Below are positions 15,858 through 24,515 of a DNA stretch of 64,000 nt, in pieces. Under the pieces are notes generated by a model. The model worked only from the letters and a program-made list of their open reading frames with translations, made no database searches and was not told where the DNA came from. A program made the translations under genes and the position numbers. Positions within the stretch are counted from its first letter, which is position 1; the number at the start of each line of letters is the position of its first letter. Source of the stretch: Anabaena sp051781005 (GTDB taxonomy: Bacteria > Cyanobacteriota > Cyanobacteriia > Cyanobacteriales > Nostocaceae); contig NZ_JBPWOA010000032.1 in the NCBI RefSeq assembly GCF_051781005.1, forward strand, positions 186,001-250,000. The letters are read 5' to 3'.

Positions 15858-17015
15858 ATGATTATTAATAATTTCAAATCCCCAATTTCACTCCAAGGTG
15901 CAGAAGTAATTTTAGGAAACATCACCACACCAGAACAATTAGTAATTCCTCTTGCACCTACTCCAACAACAATGTTTGGACCCCGTGCAGCTTGTTTATT
16001 CTCATCAACTGGTCCCTTATGGGTTTCAGATACAGGACATCACCGTTTATTAGGTTGGCGAAATTTACCCACACAAGATCATCAACCTGCTGACTGGGTA
16101 ATAGGACAACCAGACTTTTATCATGAAGGACAAAACGCTAAAGGTATACCAGGAAAAGCAACTTTTAGTGTTCCGACAATACTTTGTAAATGTGGTAATG
16201 GTTTAGCCGTTGCAGATGCTTGGAACCATCGTATTTTAATTTGGCATAATGTACCAGAAGATAGTAATATTCCCGCAGATTTGGTGTTAGGACAAGCTAA
16301 CTTTACTGAGAACGAACCAAACCGAGGAAGTCAACAACCTGGGGGTAATACTTTACATTGGCCTTATGGGGTTTTCTATCACCAAGGTCAGCTATTTGTA
16401 GCCGATACTGGAAATCGACGTTTATTAATTTGGAATAATTTACCCACAGAAAATGGTCAACCTGCGGATATAGTTTTGGGACAACCAGACATGATATCTC
16501 GCAATGAAAATGGAGGTGGTTCTCCCACTGCTTCTAGTATGCGTTGGTGTCATGATATCACCCTTTGGGAAGATAATTTAGTTGTCACTGATGCAGGTAA
16601 TAACCGGGTGATGATTTGGGAAGGAATACCAATAGAAAATAATGCCCCTTGTGCGGTTGTTTTAGGACAAAAAAACTTCAATTTTGTGGAATTGAATCAA
16701 GGGGTATATTTCCCTAGTGGTAGTAGTTTAAGTATGCCCTATGGGGTAGATGTAGCAGGAGATTGGTTAATAGTTGCAGATACGGCTAATTCTCGTTTGC
16801 TAGGATGGAAGAAACCAGAATCTATTTTATTATTACATGGTGCGAATGCTGATGTGGTGATTGGACAAGATAGTTTTATCAGTAAAAGCGAAAATCGTAA
16901 TTTTGGACTTCCCACAAGACAAAGTTTAAATTGGTGTTATGGAATTAAAGTTTGTGGTCAAAATGCAGTAATTTCTGATTCTGGAAATAATCGCGTTTTG
17001 ATTTGGAGAGTTTAA
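15858..17015 (+). CDS. NHL-repeat beta-propeller protein of the extended hyp operon
   Basis: 385 aa made of repeated blades with the pattern (L/V)-x-V-(A/S)-D-(T/A)-x-(N/H)-x-R-(L/I/V)-L-x-W. Examples: VSDTGHHRLLGW near 57, VADAWNHRILIW near 117, VADTGNRRLLIW near 182, VTDAGNNRVMIW near 244, VADTANSRLLGW near 309 and SDSGNNRVLIW at the end. About six blades make a closed propeller. There is no signal peptide, so it is probably cytoplasmic and acts in protein contacts. A homologue lies between the NifU-like gene and hypF in PCC 7120, from memory. Its function in hydrogenase maturation is not known. Confidence 0.85.
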   Translation: MIINNFKSPISLQGAEVILGNITTPEQLVIPLAPTPTTMFGPRAACLFSSTGPLWVSDTGHHRLLGWRNLPTQDHQPADWVIGQPDFYHEGQNAKGIPGKATFSVPTILCKCGNGLAVADAWNHRILIWHNVPEDSNIPADLVLGQANFTENEPNRGSQQPGGNTLHWPYGVFYHQGQLFVADTGNRRLLIWNNLPTENGQPADIVLGQPDMISRNENGGGSPTASSMRWCHDITLWEDNLVVTDAGNNRVMIWEGIPIENNAPCAVVLGQKNFNFVELNQGVYFPSGSSLSMPYGVDVAGDWLIVADTANSRLLGWKKPESILLLHGANADVVIGQDSFISKSENRNFGLPTRQSLNWCYGIKVCGQNAVISDSGNNRVLIWRV

Positions 17016-17062
17016 TTATCTCACGCAAAGGCGCAAAGGAAGAAAGATACAAAGGAGGAAAA

Positions 17063-19414
17063 ATGGCATTAGAAGAAATTAGGGTTTGTGGTACTGTGCA
17101 AGGTGTCGGTTTTCGTCCTACTGTTTATCGTTTGGCTAAGATTTGTGGGTTAAAGGGTGATGTTTGTAATGATGGGGAAGGTGTTTTAATTCGTGTTTCT
17201 GGTAGTGAGGAAGTAATAACGGAATTTGTAGAAAAGCTATATAAAGAATGTCCTCCTTTGGCAAGAATTAATGAGGTCATTAGAAGTCCGTATTTAGGAA
17301 AGTTTGATTTTGATGATTTTGTGATTTCTCGCAGTGTTAATAGTGTGGTGAAAACCGAAATTTCTCCTGACGCTGCGACTTGTTTTCAATGTCAAAAAGA
17401 GATTTTTGATCCTTTTAGTCGTTATTTTCGTTATCCGTTTACAAACTGTACTCATTGTGGTCCACGTTTGAGTATTATTCGCGCTATTCCTTACGATAGA
17501 AATAACACTAGTATGGTGAAGTTTCCGATTTGTGGAGAGTGTGAAAAAGAATATCAAAATGTGGAAAATCGTCGTTTTCATGCCCAACCTATAGCCTGTC
17601 ATGTTTGTGGACCTCGTGCATGGTTAGAAAGGGCTGACGGGAAACCTATCATTTCTGATATGTTCTCTATGTTAGATGATGTGGATGCTGTTTGCACTTT
17701 ATTACAAAAGGGTGAAATTGTCGCTATTAAGGGTTTAGGTGGGTTTCATTTAGCTTGTGATGCAACTTTAGAGAATGCAGTTCAAAAACTTAGAAGTCGT
17801 AAACAACGTTATCATAAACCTTTTGCTTTAATGGCGAGAGATATTAATATTATTTATGAATATTGCTATATTAATGATTTAGAAAAAGAATTATTAACAA
17901 GCCCATCTGCACCTATTGTTTTACTAAATATTAAGGATAATCAAAAGTTACCTTTTTCTATAGCACCAGGACAAAATACTCTTGGTTTTATGTTACCTTA
18001 TACTCCCTTGCATCATTTAATTCTCCGAAGAATGAAAGTACCAATAGTATTGACTAGCGGGAATATTTCTGATGAACCGCAGTGTATAAGTAATGAAGAT
18101 GCAAAAGATAAATTATCTAAAATAGCTGATTATTTTATTTTACATAATCGAGACATTGTTAACAGAGTCGATGATTCTGTTGTGAAAGTTATTGATAATA
18201 AAATCCAAACCCTAAGACGTGCGAGGGGATATGCACCAGCAGCAATTATTTTACCACCTGGATTTGAAAACGTACCGCCAATTTTAGCAATGGGTAGCGA
18301 GTTAAAAAATACCTTTTGCTTATTACGAGCAAATGAAGCCATACTTTCACAGCATTTAGGCGATTTAGAAAACGCTGCTGCTTTTAATGCTTATCAAGAA
18401 ACATTGAATTTATATTTAAACTTATTTGCACATAAACCAGAAATAATTGCTATTGATAAACATCCAGAATACCTATCTGCAAAATTAGGGAAAGAACTAG
18501 CAATAGCTAACCAAATTCCACTTGATCAAATTCAACATCATCATGCCCATGTAGCAGCTTGTATGGCAGAAAATAATATTCCTTTAGACTCCAAACCAGT
18601 CTTAGGAATAGCATTTGATGGATTAGGGTATGGTGAAGATGGCACACTTTGGGGGGGAGAATTTTTATTAGCAGACTATCGCCAATTTCAACGCCTAGCT
18701 ACATTTAAATCAGTGGCAATAATAGGAGGAAAACAGGCAATTTATCAACCTTGGCGTAACACCTATAGCCAATTGATATCAGCATTTACTTGGGAAGAAA
18801 TAAAACAAAAATATGGGAATTTAGAAATAATAAAATTTATAGAAAATAAAAACCCTAAACTACTTAACCAAATTATAGAAAAAGGTATTAACTCGCCCTT
18901 AACATCATCAGTAGGGAGACTATTTGATGGAGTTGCAGCAGCAATAGGTATTTGTCGAGAAGAATCTAGCTATGAAGGACAAGCAGCCATAGAAATGGAA
19001 GCAATAGCTGATGTTAACATATTAAACAATGATGAAGAAACTCTAAACTATACCTTTAAATTTGAAAAATCAGATAATATCTATTATATAGATACATCTT
19101 CAATATGGCGAGAAATACTCAATGATATAAACCAGCACATCTCCTCATCAGAAATAGCCGCTAAATTTCATAAAAGTTTAGCTATTACAGTGGTAAAAAT
19201 GGTTAAACAAATTAGACAAAAACATGAATTTTACCAAGTAGCATTAACAGGGGGAGTATTTCAAAATCGAATTTTATTAAAACAGGTAAAAATGCAATTA
19301 GAAAAATCAGAAATAAACGTCCTCACTCATAGCATAGTACCTGCAAATGATGGCGGATTATCACTAGGACAAGCTGTTATAGCTGCTGCTAAATACTTAA
19401 AACAAGTAACATAA
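17063..19414 (+). CDS. hypF: Carbamoyltransferase HypF
   Basis: 783 aa. It transfers a carbamoyl group to HypE to make the CN ligands of the NiFe site. Domains in order: acylphosphatase-like (VCGTVQGVGFRPTVYR near 9-24), a zinc-finger pair (CFQCQ near 107, CTHCG, CGECE, CHVCG to about 190), a YrdC/Sua5-like domain (about 210-390), and a Kae1-like carbamoyltransferase domain with HHHAHVAAC near 492 and a late GGVFQN motif. The ATG at 17063 is chosen because of the GGAGG just upstream and because the family begins at the acylphosphatase domain. Confidence 0.97.
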   Translation: MALEEIRVCGTVQGVGFRPTVYRLAKICGLKGDVCNDGEGVLIRVSGSEEVITEFVEKLYKECPPLARINEVIRSPYLGKFDFDDFVISRSVNSVVKTEISPDAATCFQCQKEIFDPFSRYFRYPFTNCTHCGPRLSIIRAIPYDRNNTSMVKFPICGECEKEYQNVENRRFHAQPIACHVCGPRAWLERADGKPIISDMFSMLDDVDAVCTLLQKGEIVAIKGLGGFHLACDATLENAVQKLRSRKQRYHKPFALMARDINIIYEYCYINDLEKELLTSPSAPIVLLNIKDNQKLPFSIAPGQNTLGFMLPYTPLHHLILRRMKVPIVLTSGNISDEPQCISNEDAKDKLSKIADYFILHNRDIVNRVDDSVVKVIDNKIQTLRRARGYAPAAIILPPGFENVPPILAMGSELKNTFCLLRANEAILSQHLGDLENAAAFNAYQETLNLYLNLFAHKPEIIAIDKHPEYLSAKLGKELAIANQIPLDQIQHHHAHVAACMAENNIPLDSKPVLGIAFDGLGYGEDGTLWGGEFLLADYRQFQRLATFKSVAIIGGKQAIYQPWRNTYSQLISAFTWEEIKQKYGNLEIIKFIENKNPKLLNQIIEKGINSPLTSSVGRLFDGVAAAIGICREESSYEGQAAIEMEAIADVNILNNDEETLNYTFKFEKSDNIYYIDTSSIWREILNDINQHISSSEIAAKFHKSLAITVVKMVKQIRQKHEFYQVALTGGVFQNRILLKQVKMQLEKSEINVLTHSIVPANDGGLSLGQAVIAAAKYLKQVT

Positions 19415-19473
19415 AAACCTCTGTTGTCTCTGCGCCTCTGCGTGAGATAAATCTTCAAAAAAGGAAAATCAAA

Positions 19474-19722
19474 ATGTGTTTAGGAATACCCGGACAAATA
19501 ACAGAAATAAGCAACCCCGAACATAAACTAGCCATAGTCAATATCGGAGGAGTAAAACGCCAAATAAACATAGCTTGTATAGTTGACGAACAACACCCCC
19601 CAGAAGCTTGTATAGGAGACTGGGTATTAGTTCATGTTGGTTTTGCAATGAACAGAATCAACGAACAAGAAGCCGCAGAAACATTAAAACTATTGCAAGA
19701 AATAGCTCAATCTTATACTTAA
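19474..19722 (+). CDS. hypC: Hydrogenase maturation chaperone HypC
   Basis: 82 aa, MCLGIPGQI at the start with the essential Cys2, then VNIGGVKRQINIACI and GDWVLVHVGFAMNRI, the HypC/HupF pattern. HypC binds HypD and carries the Fe(CN)2CO unit to the large-subunit precursor. It lies 59 bp after hypF, with a CTCTGCG-type repeat between them, and 33 bp before hypD. An AAGGAAA ribosome site precedes the ATG. Confidence 0.97.
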   Translation: MCLGIPGQITEISNPEHKLAIVNIGGVKRQINIACIVDEQHPPEACIGDWVLVHVGFAMNRINEQEAAETLKLLQEIAQSYT

Positions 19723-19755
19723 AATCTTCTCTTCCTTTGCGTGAGAAATAAAAAT

Positions 19756-20925
19756 ATGAAATATGTAGATGAATTTCGCAATCCAGAAAAAGCCCAAGCC
19801 TTACAAAAAGAAATCGAAAAACTCAGTCAAAAAATAGATAAACACATCAAAATAATGGAAGTATGTGGTGGACATACCCATTCTATTTTTAAATATGGAA
19901 TAGAAGAAATATTACCCGATAACGTTGAACTCATTCACGGGCCTGGCTGTCCAGTCTGCGTTATGCCTAAAGGTAGAATAGATGATGCGATCGCACTTAG
20001 CCAAAATCCTCACATTATTTTCACAACCTTTGGCGATGCCATGCGCGTTCCTGGTTCCACCACTAGCCTGCTACAAGCTAAAGCACAGGGTGCCGACATT
20101 CGCATGGTGTACTCCCCCCTCGATAGCCTCAAAATCGCCCAAGAAAACCCAAATAAAGAAATAGTCTTCTTTGGTTTAGGCTTTGAAACCACCGCACCAA
20201 GTACTGCTTTCACCATTCTCCAAGCAGCAGCCGAAAACATAACTAATTTTAGTATGTTTTCTAATCATGTTCTCGTTATCCCAGCCCTACAAGCATTATT
20301 AGATAACCCCGACTTACAACTTGATGGCTTTGTTGGCCCTGGTCATGTCAGTATGGTAATAGGTACTGAACCTTATGAATTTATCTCCCAAAAATATCAT
20401 AAACCAATCGTCATTTCTGGTTTTGAACCATTAGACATATTCCAATCAATTTGGATGTTATTAAAACAAATAGTAGAAAATCGTTGTCAAGTTGAAAATC
20501 AATATAATCGCTTAGTAGAACCAGCTGGAAATAAAAACGCATTACAAGCCATGAATCAGGTTTTTACCGTCCGTGAAACCTTTGAATGGAGAGGCTTAGG
20601 AGAAATACCCAATTCCGGTTTAAAAATACGCGAAGAATATGCTCAATTTGATGCCGAAATTAAATTTATAATTCCCAACTTAAAAGTTGCAGATCATAAA
20701 GCTTGTCAATGCGGAGAAATTCTCAAAGGAGTTTTAAAACCTTGGCAATGTAAAGTATTCGGAACAGCTTGCACACCCGAAACACCAATTGGAACCTGCA
20801 TGGTTTCTTCAGAAGGTGCTTGTGCAGCATACTATAAATATGGGCGACTTTCTACCATTGCCAAAAAAACGAAAGTTAGCTTAATTCAAGAACCTCTCCC
20901 TGCTTGTAGTGTTCCTCTGGGCTAG
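19756..20925 (+). CDS. hypD: Hydrogenase maturation protein HypD
   Basis: 389 aa. This FeS protein forms the core on which Fe(CN)2CO is assembled with HypC. Motifs: MEVCGGHTHS near 33-42, HGPGCPVCVMP near 60-70, FGLGFETTAPSTA near 140, GPGHVS, and the C-terminal cysteine cluster (CQCGEILKG, FGTACTPETPIGTCMVSSEG, then CAAYYKYGR) that binds a 4Fe-4S cluster. The ATG at 19756 gives the normal family N-terminus; an in-frame GTG 15 bp upstream lies in a repeat. Confidence 0.97.
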   Translation: MKYVDEFRNPEKAQALQKEIEKLSQKIDKHIKIMEVCGGHTHSIFKYGIEEILPDNVELIHGPGCPVCVMPKGRIDDAIALSQNPHIIFTTFGDAMRVPGSTTSLLQAKAQGADIRMVYSPLDSLKIAQENPNKEIVFFGLGFETTAPSTAFTILQAAAENITNFSMFSNHVLVIPALQALLDNPDLQLDGFVGPGHVSMVIGTEPYEFISQKYHKPIVISGFEPLDIFQSIWMLLKQIVENRCQVENQYNRLVEPAGNKNALQAMNQVFTVRETFEWRGLGEIPNSGLKIREEYAQFDAEIKFIIPNLKVADHKACQCGEILKGVLKPWQCKVFGTACTPETPIGTCMVSSEGACAAYYKYGRLSTIAKKTKVSLIQEPLPACSVPLG

Positions 20926-20953
20926 ATATTTGTAAAATTCGAGGAAAGTTTAT

Positions 20954-21169
20954 ATGCCATTTGTTACTGTCCAAATTGGTAAAGGTCACTCGATAGAAAA
21001 GAAGCGGAAATTAGTCCAAGCTGTAACTGATGCTTTAGTTTCTGCTTTAGGCACAAAGCCTGAGTGGATAACAGTTCATATTGATGAATTTGAACGAGAT
21101 AATTGGGCAGTTGGTGGAGTTTTGCATTCAGATAAACACACTGGTAGACACGAAGAAACAGGTAGATAA
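20954..21169 (+). CDS. 4-oxalocrotonate tautomerase-like protein in hyp operon
   Basis: 71 aa. After removal of Met, Pro becomes the N-terminal catalytic residue (MPFVTVQIGKGHSIEKKR), followed by the usual beta-alpha-beta fold and ITVHIDEFERDNWAVGG. This is the tautomerase family pattern. It is placed between hypD and hypE, as I recall also for PCC 7120, which suggests a conserved but unknown link to hydrogenase maturation. An AGGAAAG ribosome site precedes it. The natural substrate is not known. Confidence 0.88.
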   Translation: MPFVTVQIGKGHSIEKKRKLVQAVTDALVSALGTKPEWITVHIDEFERDNWAVGGVLHSDKHTGRHEETGR

Positions 21170-21171
21170 TT

Positions 21172-21212
21172 TGTAGGGTGCGTTAGCAGTCGCGTGACGC
21201 ACCAACTACAGC
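21172..21212. repeat. GTGCGTTA-type palindromic repeat
   Basis: GTAGGGTGCGTTA is inverted as TGACGCACCAACTAC, forming a hairpin between the tautomerase gene and hypE. A related unit (GCGTAACGCAC...GTGCGTTAC) is at about 56727-56771. The following stretch to 21260 has a second repeat (GACCCCGCAGGGTAGACGC). Confidence 0.7.
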
Positions 21213-21311
21213 TATATCAATATTCGCGCAATCTCTCTTAGAGACCCCGCAGGGTAGACGCAAAGAAAGAAAAGAATTTATTTTTTAGAAGTAATTAACA
21301 AAAAGTTAAAG

Positions 21312-22415
21312 ATGACAATTTATAACAATCAAGAATCGCCAAATCCTCTCTTTGCAAAAATCGAACAAGTCCGCCGTCGTCAAGGTAAAGTAAGAGATAC
21401 CCATATTAATCTCGCACATGGTAGTGGTGGTAAAGCCATGCGTGATTTAATAGATGATGTATTTGTTAAAAGCTTTGATAATCCCATTCTTTCCCAATTA
21501 GAAGACCAAGCTACTTTTAATTTAGCCAATCTTTTACAACATGGAGATAGACTTGCTTTTACTACAGACTCTTATGTTGTAGATCCCTTGTTTTTTCCTG
21601 GTTCTGACATAGGAGAATTAGCAATAAATGGTACTATTAATGATTTAGCTGTAAGTGGTGCAAAACCTTTATATCTTACCTGTAGTGTGATTTTAGAAGA
21701 AGGTTTACCAGTAGAAACATTGCGTCGTGTTGCTAGGAGTATGCAAGCAGCAGCGCAAAAAGCAGGAGTACAAATTGTCACTGGTGACACCAAAGTTGTC
21801 AATCGTGGTTGTGCCGATAAACTATTTATTAACACTGCGGGAATTGGTATTATTCCTACAGGTATTGATATTTCTGCCCGTAATATTCAACCTGGAGATA
21901 TCGTTATTGTTAACGGTGAAATAGGAAATCATGGCACAGCAATTTTAATTGCTAGAGGAGAATTAGCATTAGATTGTGATATAGAAAGTGACTGTCAAGC
22001 ATTACATGATTTAGTCGCCACTATTCTCAAGACTTGTCCAAATATTCATGCCATGCGAGATGCAACTAGAGGAGGTTTAGCCACAGTATTAAATGAATTT
22101 GCCCTCACCGCAAACGTCGGAATTCGCCTGAATGAAAACTCCATACCCATTAGAGAACAAGTAAATGGAGTGTGTGAAATACTTGGTTTAGATCCCTTAT
22201 ATTTAGCCAATGAAGGAAAACTAGTAATAGTAGCACCCCAAGAAAAAGCAGACGCAATTTTATCAACAATGAAAACTCACCCAGCCGGAAAACAAGCAGC
22301 TATAATTGGTGAAATTATCCCCACACCACCAGGAATAGTTCTATTAAAAACCGCCTTTGGTGCAGAAAGAATAGTTGATATGCTAGTAGGCGACCAACTC
22401 CCACGAATCTGTTAA
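21312..22415 (+). CDS. hypE: Carbamoyl dehydratase HypE
   Basis: 367 aa. HypE dehydrates the carbamoyl group on its C-terminal cysteine to a thiocyanate, the source of CN for the NiFe site. The C-terminal -PRIC is present with the essential last Cys. The PurM/AIR synthase fold shows INLAHGSGGKAMRDLI near 30-45, TTDSYVVDPLFFPGSDIGEL near 90 and RDATRGGLATVLNE near 255. It is preceded by 142 bp of repeats after the tautomerase gene. Confidence 0.97.
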   Translation: MTIYNNQESPNPLFAKIEQVRRRQGKVRDTHINLAHGSGGKAMRDLIDDVFVKSFDNPILSQLEDQATFNLANLLQHGDRLAFTTDSYVVDPLFFPGSDIGELAINGTINDLAVSGAKPLYLTCSVILEEGLPVETLRRVARSMQAAAQKAGVQIVTGDTKVVNRGCADKLFINTAGIGIIPTGIDISARNIQPGDIVIVNGEIGNHGTAILIARGELALDCDIESDCQALHDLVATILKTCPNIHAMRDATRGGLATVLNEFALTANVGIRLNENSIPIREQVNGVCEILGLDPLYLANEGKLVIVAPQEKADAILSTMKTHPAGKQAAIIGEIIPTPPGIVLLKTAFGAERIVDMLVGDQLPRIC

Positions 22416-22469
22416 AAATCCTCCTCTCTGCGCCCTCTGCGTCTCTGCGTGAAATAAAATCATAAACCT

Positions 22470-22811
22470 ATGCATGAACTAGGAATAACCCAAAACATCA
22501 TCGCCATAGTTAGAGAAAATGCCCAAGGTAAAAAAGTCCAAAGAGTATTATTAGAAATTGGTCAACTCTCCGCAATTATGCCAGATGCGATTAAATTTTG
22601 TTTTGATATTTGCGCTAAAGATACAATAATAGAAGGTGCAATATTAGAAATATTAGAAATGCCAGGCATGGCTAAATGTCGCCAATGTGGTAAAACTTTT
22701 TATGTAGATAAACCATTTGGAATTTGTGAATGTGGTAGTCTACAAATAGAGATAATAAATGGTGAAGAATTAAAAATTAAAGAAATTGAAGTGGAGGAAT
22801 TATGTGTGTAA
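22470..22811 (+). CDS. hypA: Nickel-insertion protein HypA
   Basis: 113 aa. It starts MHELGITQ, with His2 the key nickel ligand, and carries the zinc site C-x2-C...C-x1-C (KCRQCGK near 70 and GICECGS near 88). HypA delivers nickel to the hydrogenase large subunit together with HypB. It overlaps hypB by 10 bp, so the two are coupled. Confidence 0.96.
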   Translation: MHELGITQNIIAIVRENAQGKKVQRVLLEIGQLSAIMPDAIKFCFDICAKDTIIEGAILEILEMPGMAKCRQCGKTFYVDKPFGICECGSLQIEIINGEELKIKEIEVEELCV

Positions 22812-23599
22812 CTTGTGGCTGTTCTGATGATAAAGAAGCAAAAATAACTAATTTAGAACATGAACATCATACCCATACTCTACCAGATGGAACTGTAATA
22901 ACTCATACACATCACCATGAACAACCTGCAAATATCCATGCCCAGGTTCATAATACAACAATATCTTTAGAACAAGAAATTTTAGGTAAAAATAACTTAT
23001 TAGCTGCCCAAAATCGCGGTTGGTTTAAAGGTAGAAATATTCTCGCTTTAAATTTAATGAGTTCTCCAGGTGCGGGAAAAACTACTTTATTAACTCGCAC
23101 TATTAATGATTTAAAAGATAAATTAACTATTAGTGTCATTGAAGGCGACCAAGAAACTACAAATGATGCTGAAAAAATCAAATCAACAGGCTGTAAAGTT
23201 GTACAAATCAACACAGGAACAGGCTGTCATTTAGATGCATCAATGATAGAAAGGGGTTTACAACAACTCAATCCACCATTAGACTCTGTGGTGATGATTG
23301 AAAATGTCGGAAATTTGGTTTGTCCGGCTTTATTTGATTTAGGAGAACAGGCTAAGGTTGTAATTTTATCGGTGACGGAAGGTGAGGATAAACCAATTAA
23401 ATATCCCCATATGTTCCGCGCTAGTCAAGTCATGATTCTCACGAAAATTGATTTATTACCATATCTCCAGTTTGATGTACAACGCTGCGTTGAATATGCA
23501 AAACAGGTAAATCCACAAATGCAGATTTTCCAGGTTTCCGCTACTACTGGTGTGGGTTTAGATGAGTGGTACGAATTTTTGTTTAATTTCAATCTTTAA
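22802..23599 (+). CDS. hypB: GTPase HypB, nickel chaperone
   Basis: 265 aa. The N-terminal metal-binding leader has MCVTCGCSDD and then a His-rich stretch (EHEHHTHTL, THTHHHEQP) that can store nickel. The GTPase domain follows with P-loop SSPGAGKTT near 87-95, EGDQETTNDAEK near 118 and a TKIDLL guanine-specificity motif near 218. It is the last gene of the hyp operon, and its ATG lies within the end of hypA. The His-rich leader is typical of HypBs that both store and insert nickel. Confidence 0.96.
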   Translation: MCVTCGCSDDKEAKITNLEHEHHTHTLPDGTVITHTHHHEQPANIHAQVHNTTISLEQEILGKNNLLAAQNRGWFKGRNILALNLMSSPGAGKTTLLTRTINDLKDKLTISVIEGDQETTNDAEKIKSTGCKVVQINTGTGCHLDASMIERGLQQLNPPLDSVVMIENVGNLVCPALFDLGEQAKVVILSVTEGEDKPIKYPHMFRASQVMILTKIDLLPYLQFDVQRCVEYAKQVNPQMQIFQVSATTGVGLDEWYEFLFNFNL

Positions 23600-23899
23600 T
23601 GTTCTAATCCTTAATTACCTTAATTAGTAATTGTCCGAAAATTATTAAAAGATGAAAAACCTAGACATTTACTAATTATAGCCAAATAGGAGAAATTGAT
23701 GTTTGGTTAGGTGAGTATGGAAAAATAGGAATTATGGAATAGGCTTTTCTAGAAATTTCATCAGATCCGCTTCAGGAGATTTATTTCCGATTTGTTGAAT
23801 AAGTTGGCTAAATAAGGAATTTGATTTGTGGATAAGTATAATGAAGATACAGGTTGTTGTATTCTAACATTGTTGCCACTTTCCTGTTCCCTGCCATAT
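23600..23899. other. Gene-free stretch after hypB with possible gene remnant
   Basis: No intact gene. Positions about 23693-23805 read, with stops, like a degraded coding segment (EIDVWLGEYGKIGIME and then FLEISSDPLQEIYFRFVE in one frame, separated by a TAG). I cannot name the family. A GTG at 23828 could extend the next gene upstream, but that extension looks unlike protein. Confidence 0.4.
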
Positions 23900-24493
23900 A
23901 TGAATAATCCTACCAAACCTCGCAAATTACCAACCCAAGCTATAGCTGCTAAGATATTTCACTCTCTGAATATCATTAGTCTCTTCCTCATGCTTACTAG
24001 CGGACTACAAATTTATAATGCTAACCCCGTTTTTGGTGGACGTGCAGGTTTACATATTCCACCTCTTTTTACTTTAGGTGCTTGGTTAGCAGGAGGTAGA
24101 CACTGGCATTTTGCTGCTATGTGGCTATTTTCTCTTAATCTTTTAGGTTATGGAATCTACATTTTTATAACTCGGCGTTGGCGACATCGCTTTGTGGGAG
24201 TTAATGACATCAAAGCATTACAAAAAACTCAAAATTCTCAACGTCTCATTTATGCTTGGCATCGTATCGCCTATACCGCTATTATTCCTATATTACTCCT
24301 GGCGATATTTACAGGAATTGGGATGTATAAACCTGCTCAATTTCCTTGGATAGTCGATAGTTTTGGCAATTGGCAAGCATTAAGAATTGTTCATTTTGCA
24401 TCTGTACCATTGGTGGTAATATTTGTAATTATCCATTGGCTTTTAGGACAGAAAGCAGGAGGAGAAAAGCTGACTGAATCTATGTTTTGGTAA
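23900..24493 (+). CDS. Cytochrome b561-type membrane subunit
   Basis: 197 aa from the ATG at 23900 (MNNPTKPRKLPTQAIAAKIF). Four membrane segments are visible: about 23-39, 58-80 with AAMWLFSLNLLGYGIYIFI, 127-147 (TAIIPILLLAIFTGIGMY) and 167-187. Histidines suitable as heme ligands lie in or near them (FHSLNI, GGRHWHF, YAWHRI, RIVHFA, IIHWLL). This is the two-heme family that links quinones to periplasmic oxidoreductases (also the HupC fold). The next gene, 22 bp downstream, is a Tat-exported molybdoenzyme, so it is most simply its membrane partner. A role with the hydrogenase is a less likely alternative, suggested only by proximity. Confidence 0.85.
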   Translation: MNNPTKPRKLPTQAIAAKIFHSLNIISLFLMLTSGLQIYNANPVFGGRAGLHIPPLFTLGAWLAGGRHWHFAAMWLFSLNLLGYGIYIFITRRWRHRFVGVNDIKALQKTQNSQRLIYAWHRIAYTAIIPILLLAIFTGIGMYKPAQFPWIVDSFGNWQALRIVHFASVPLVVIFVIIHWLLGQKAGGEKLTESMFW

Positions 24494-24515
24494 ATTATAT
24501 CATTGTAATAAAACC

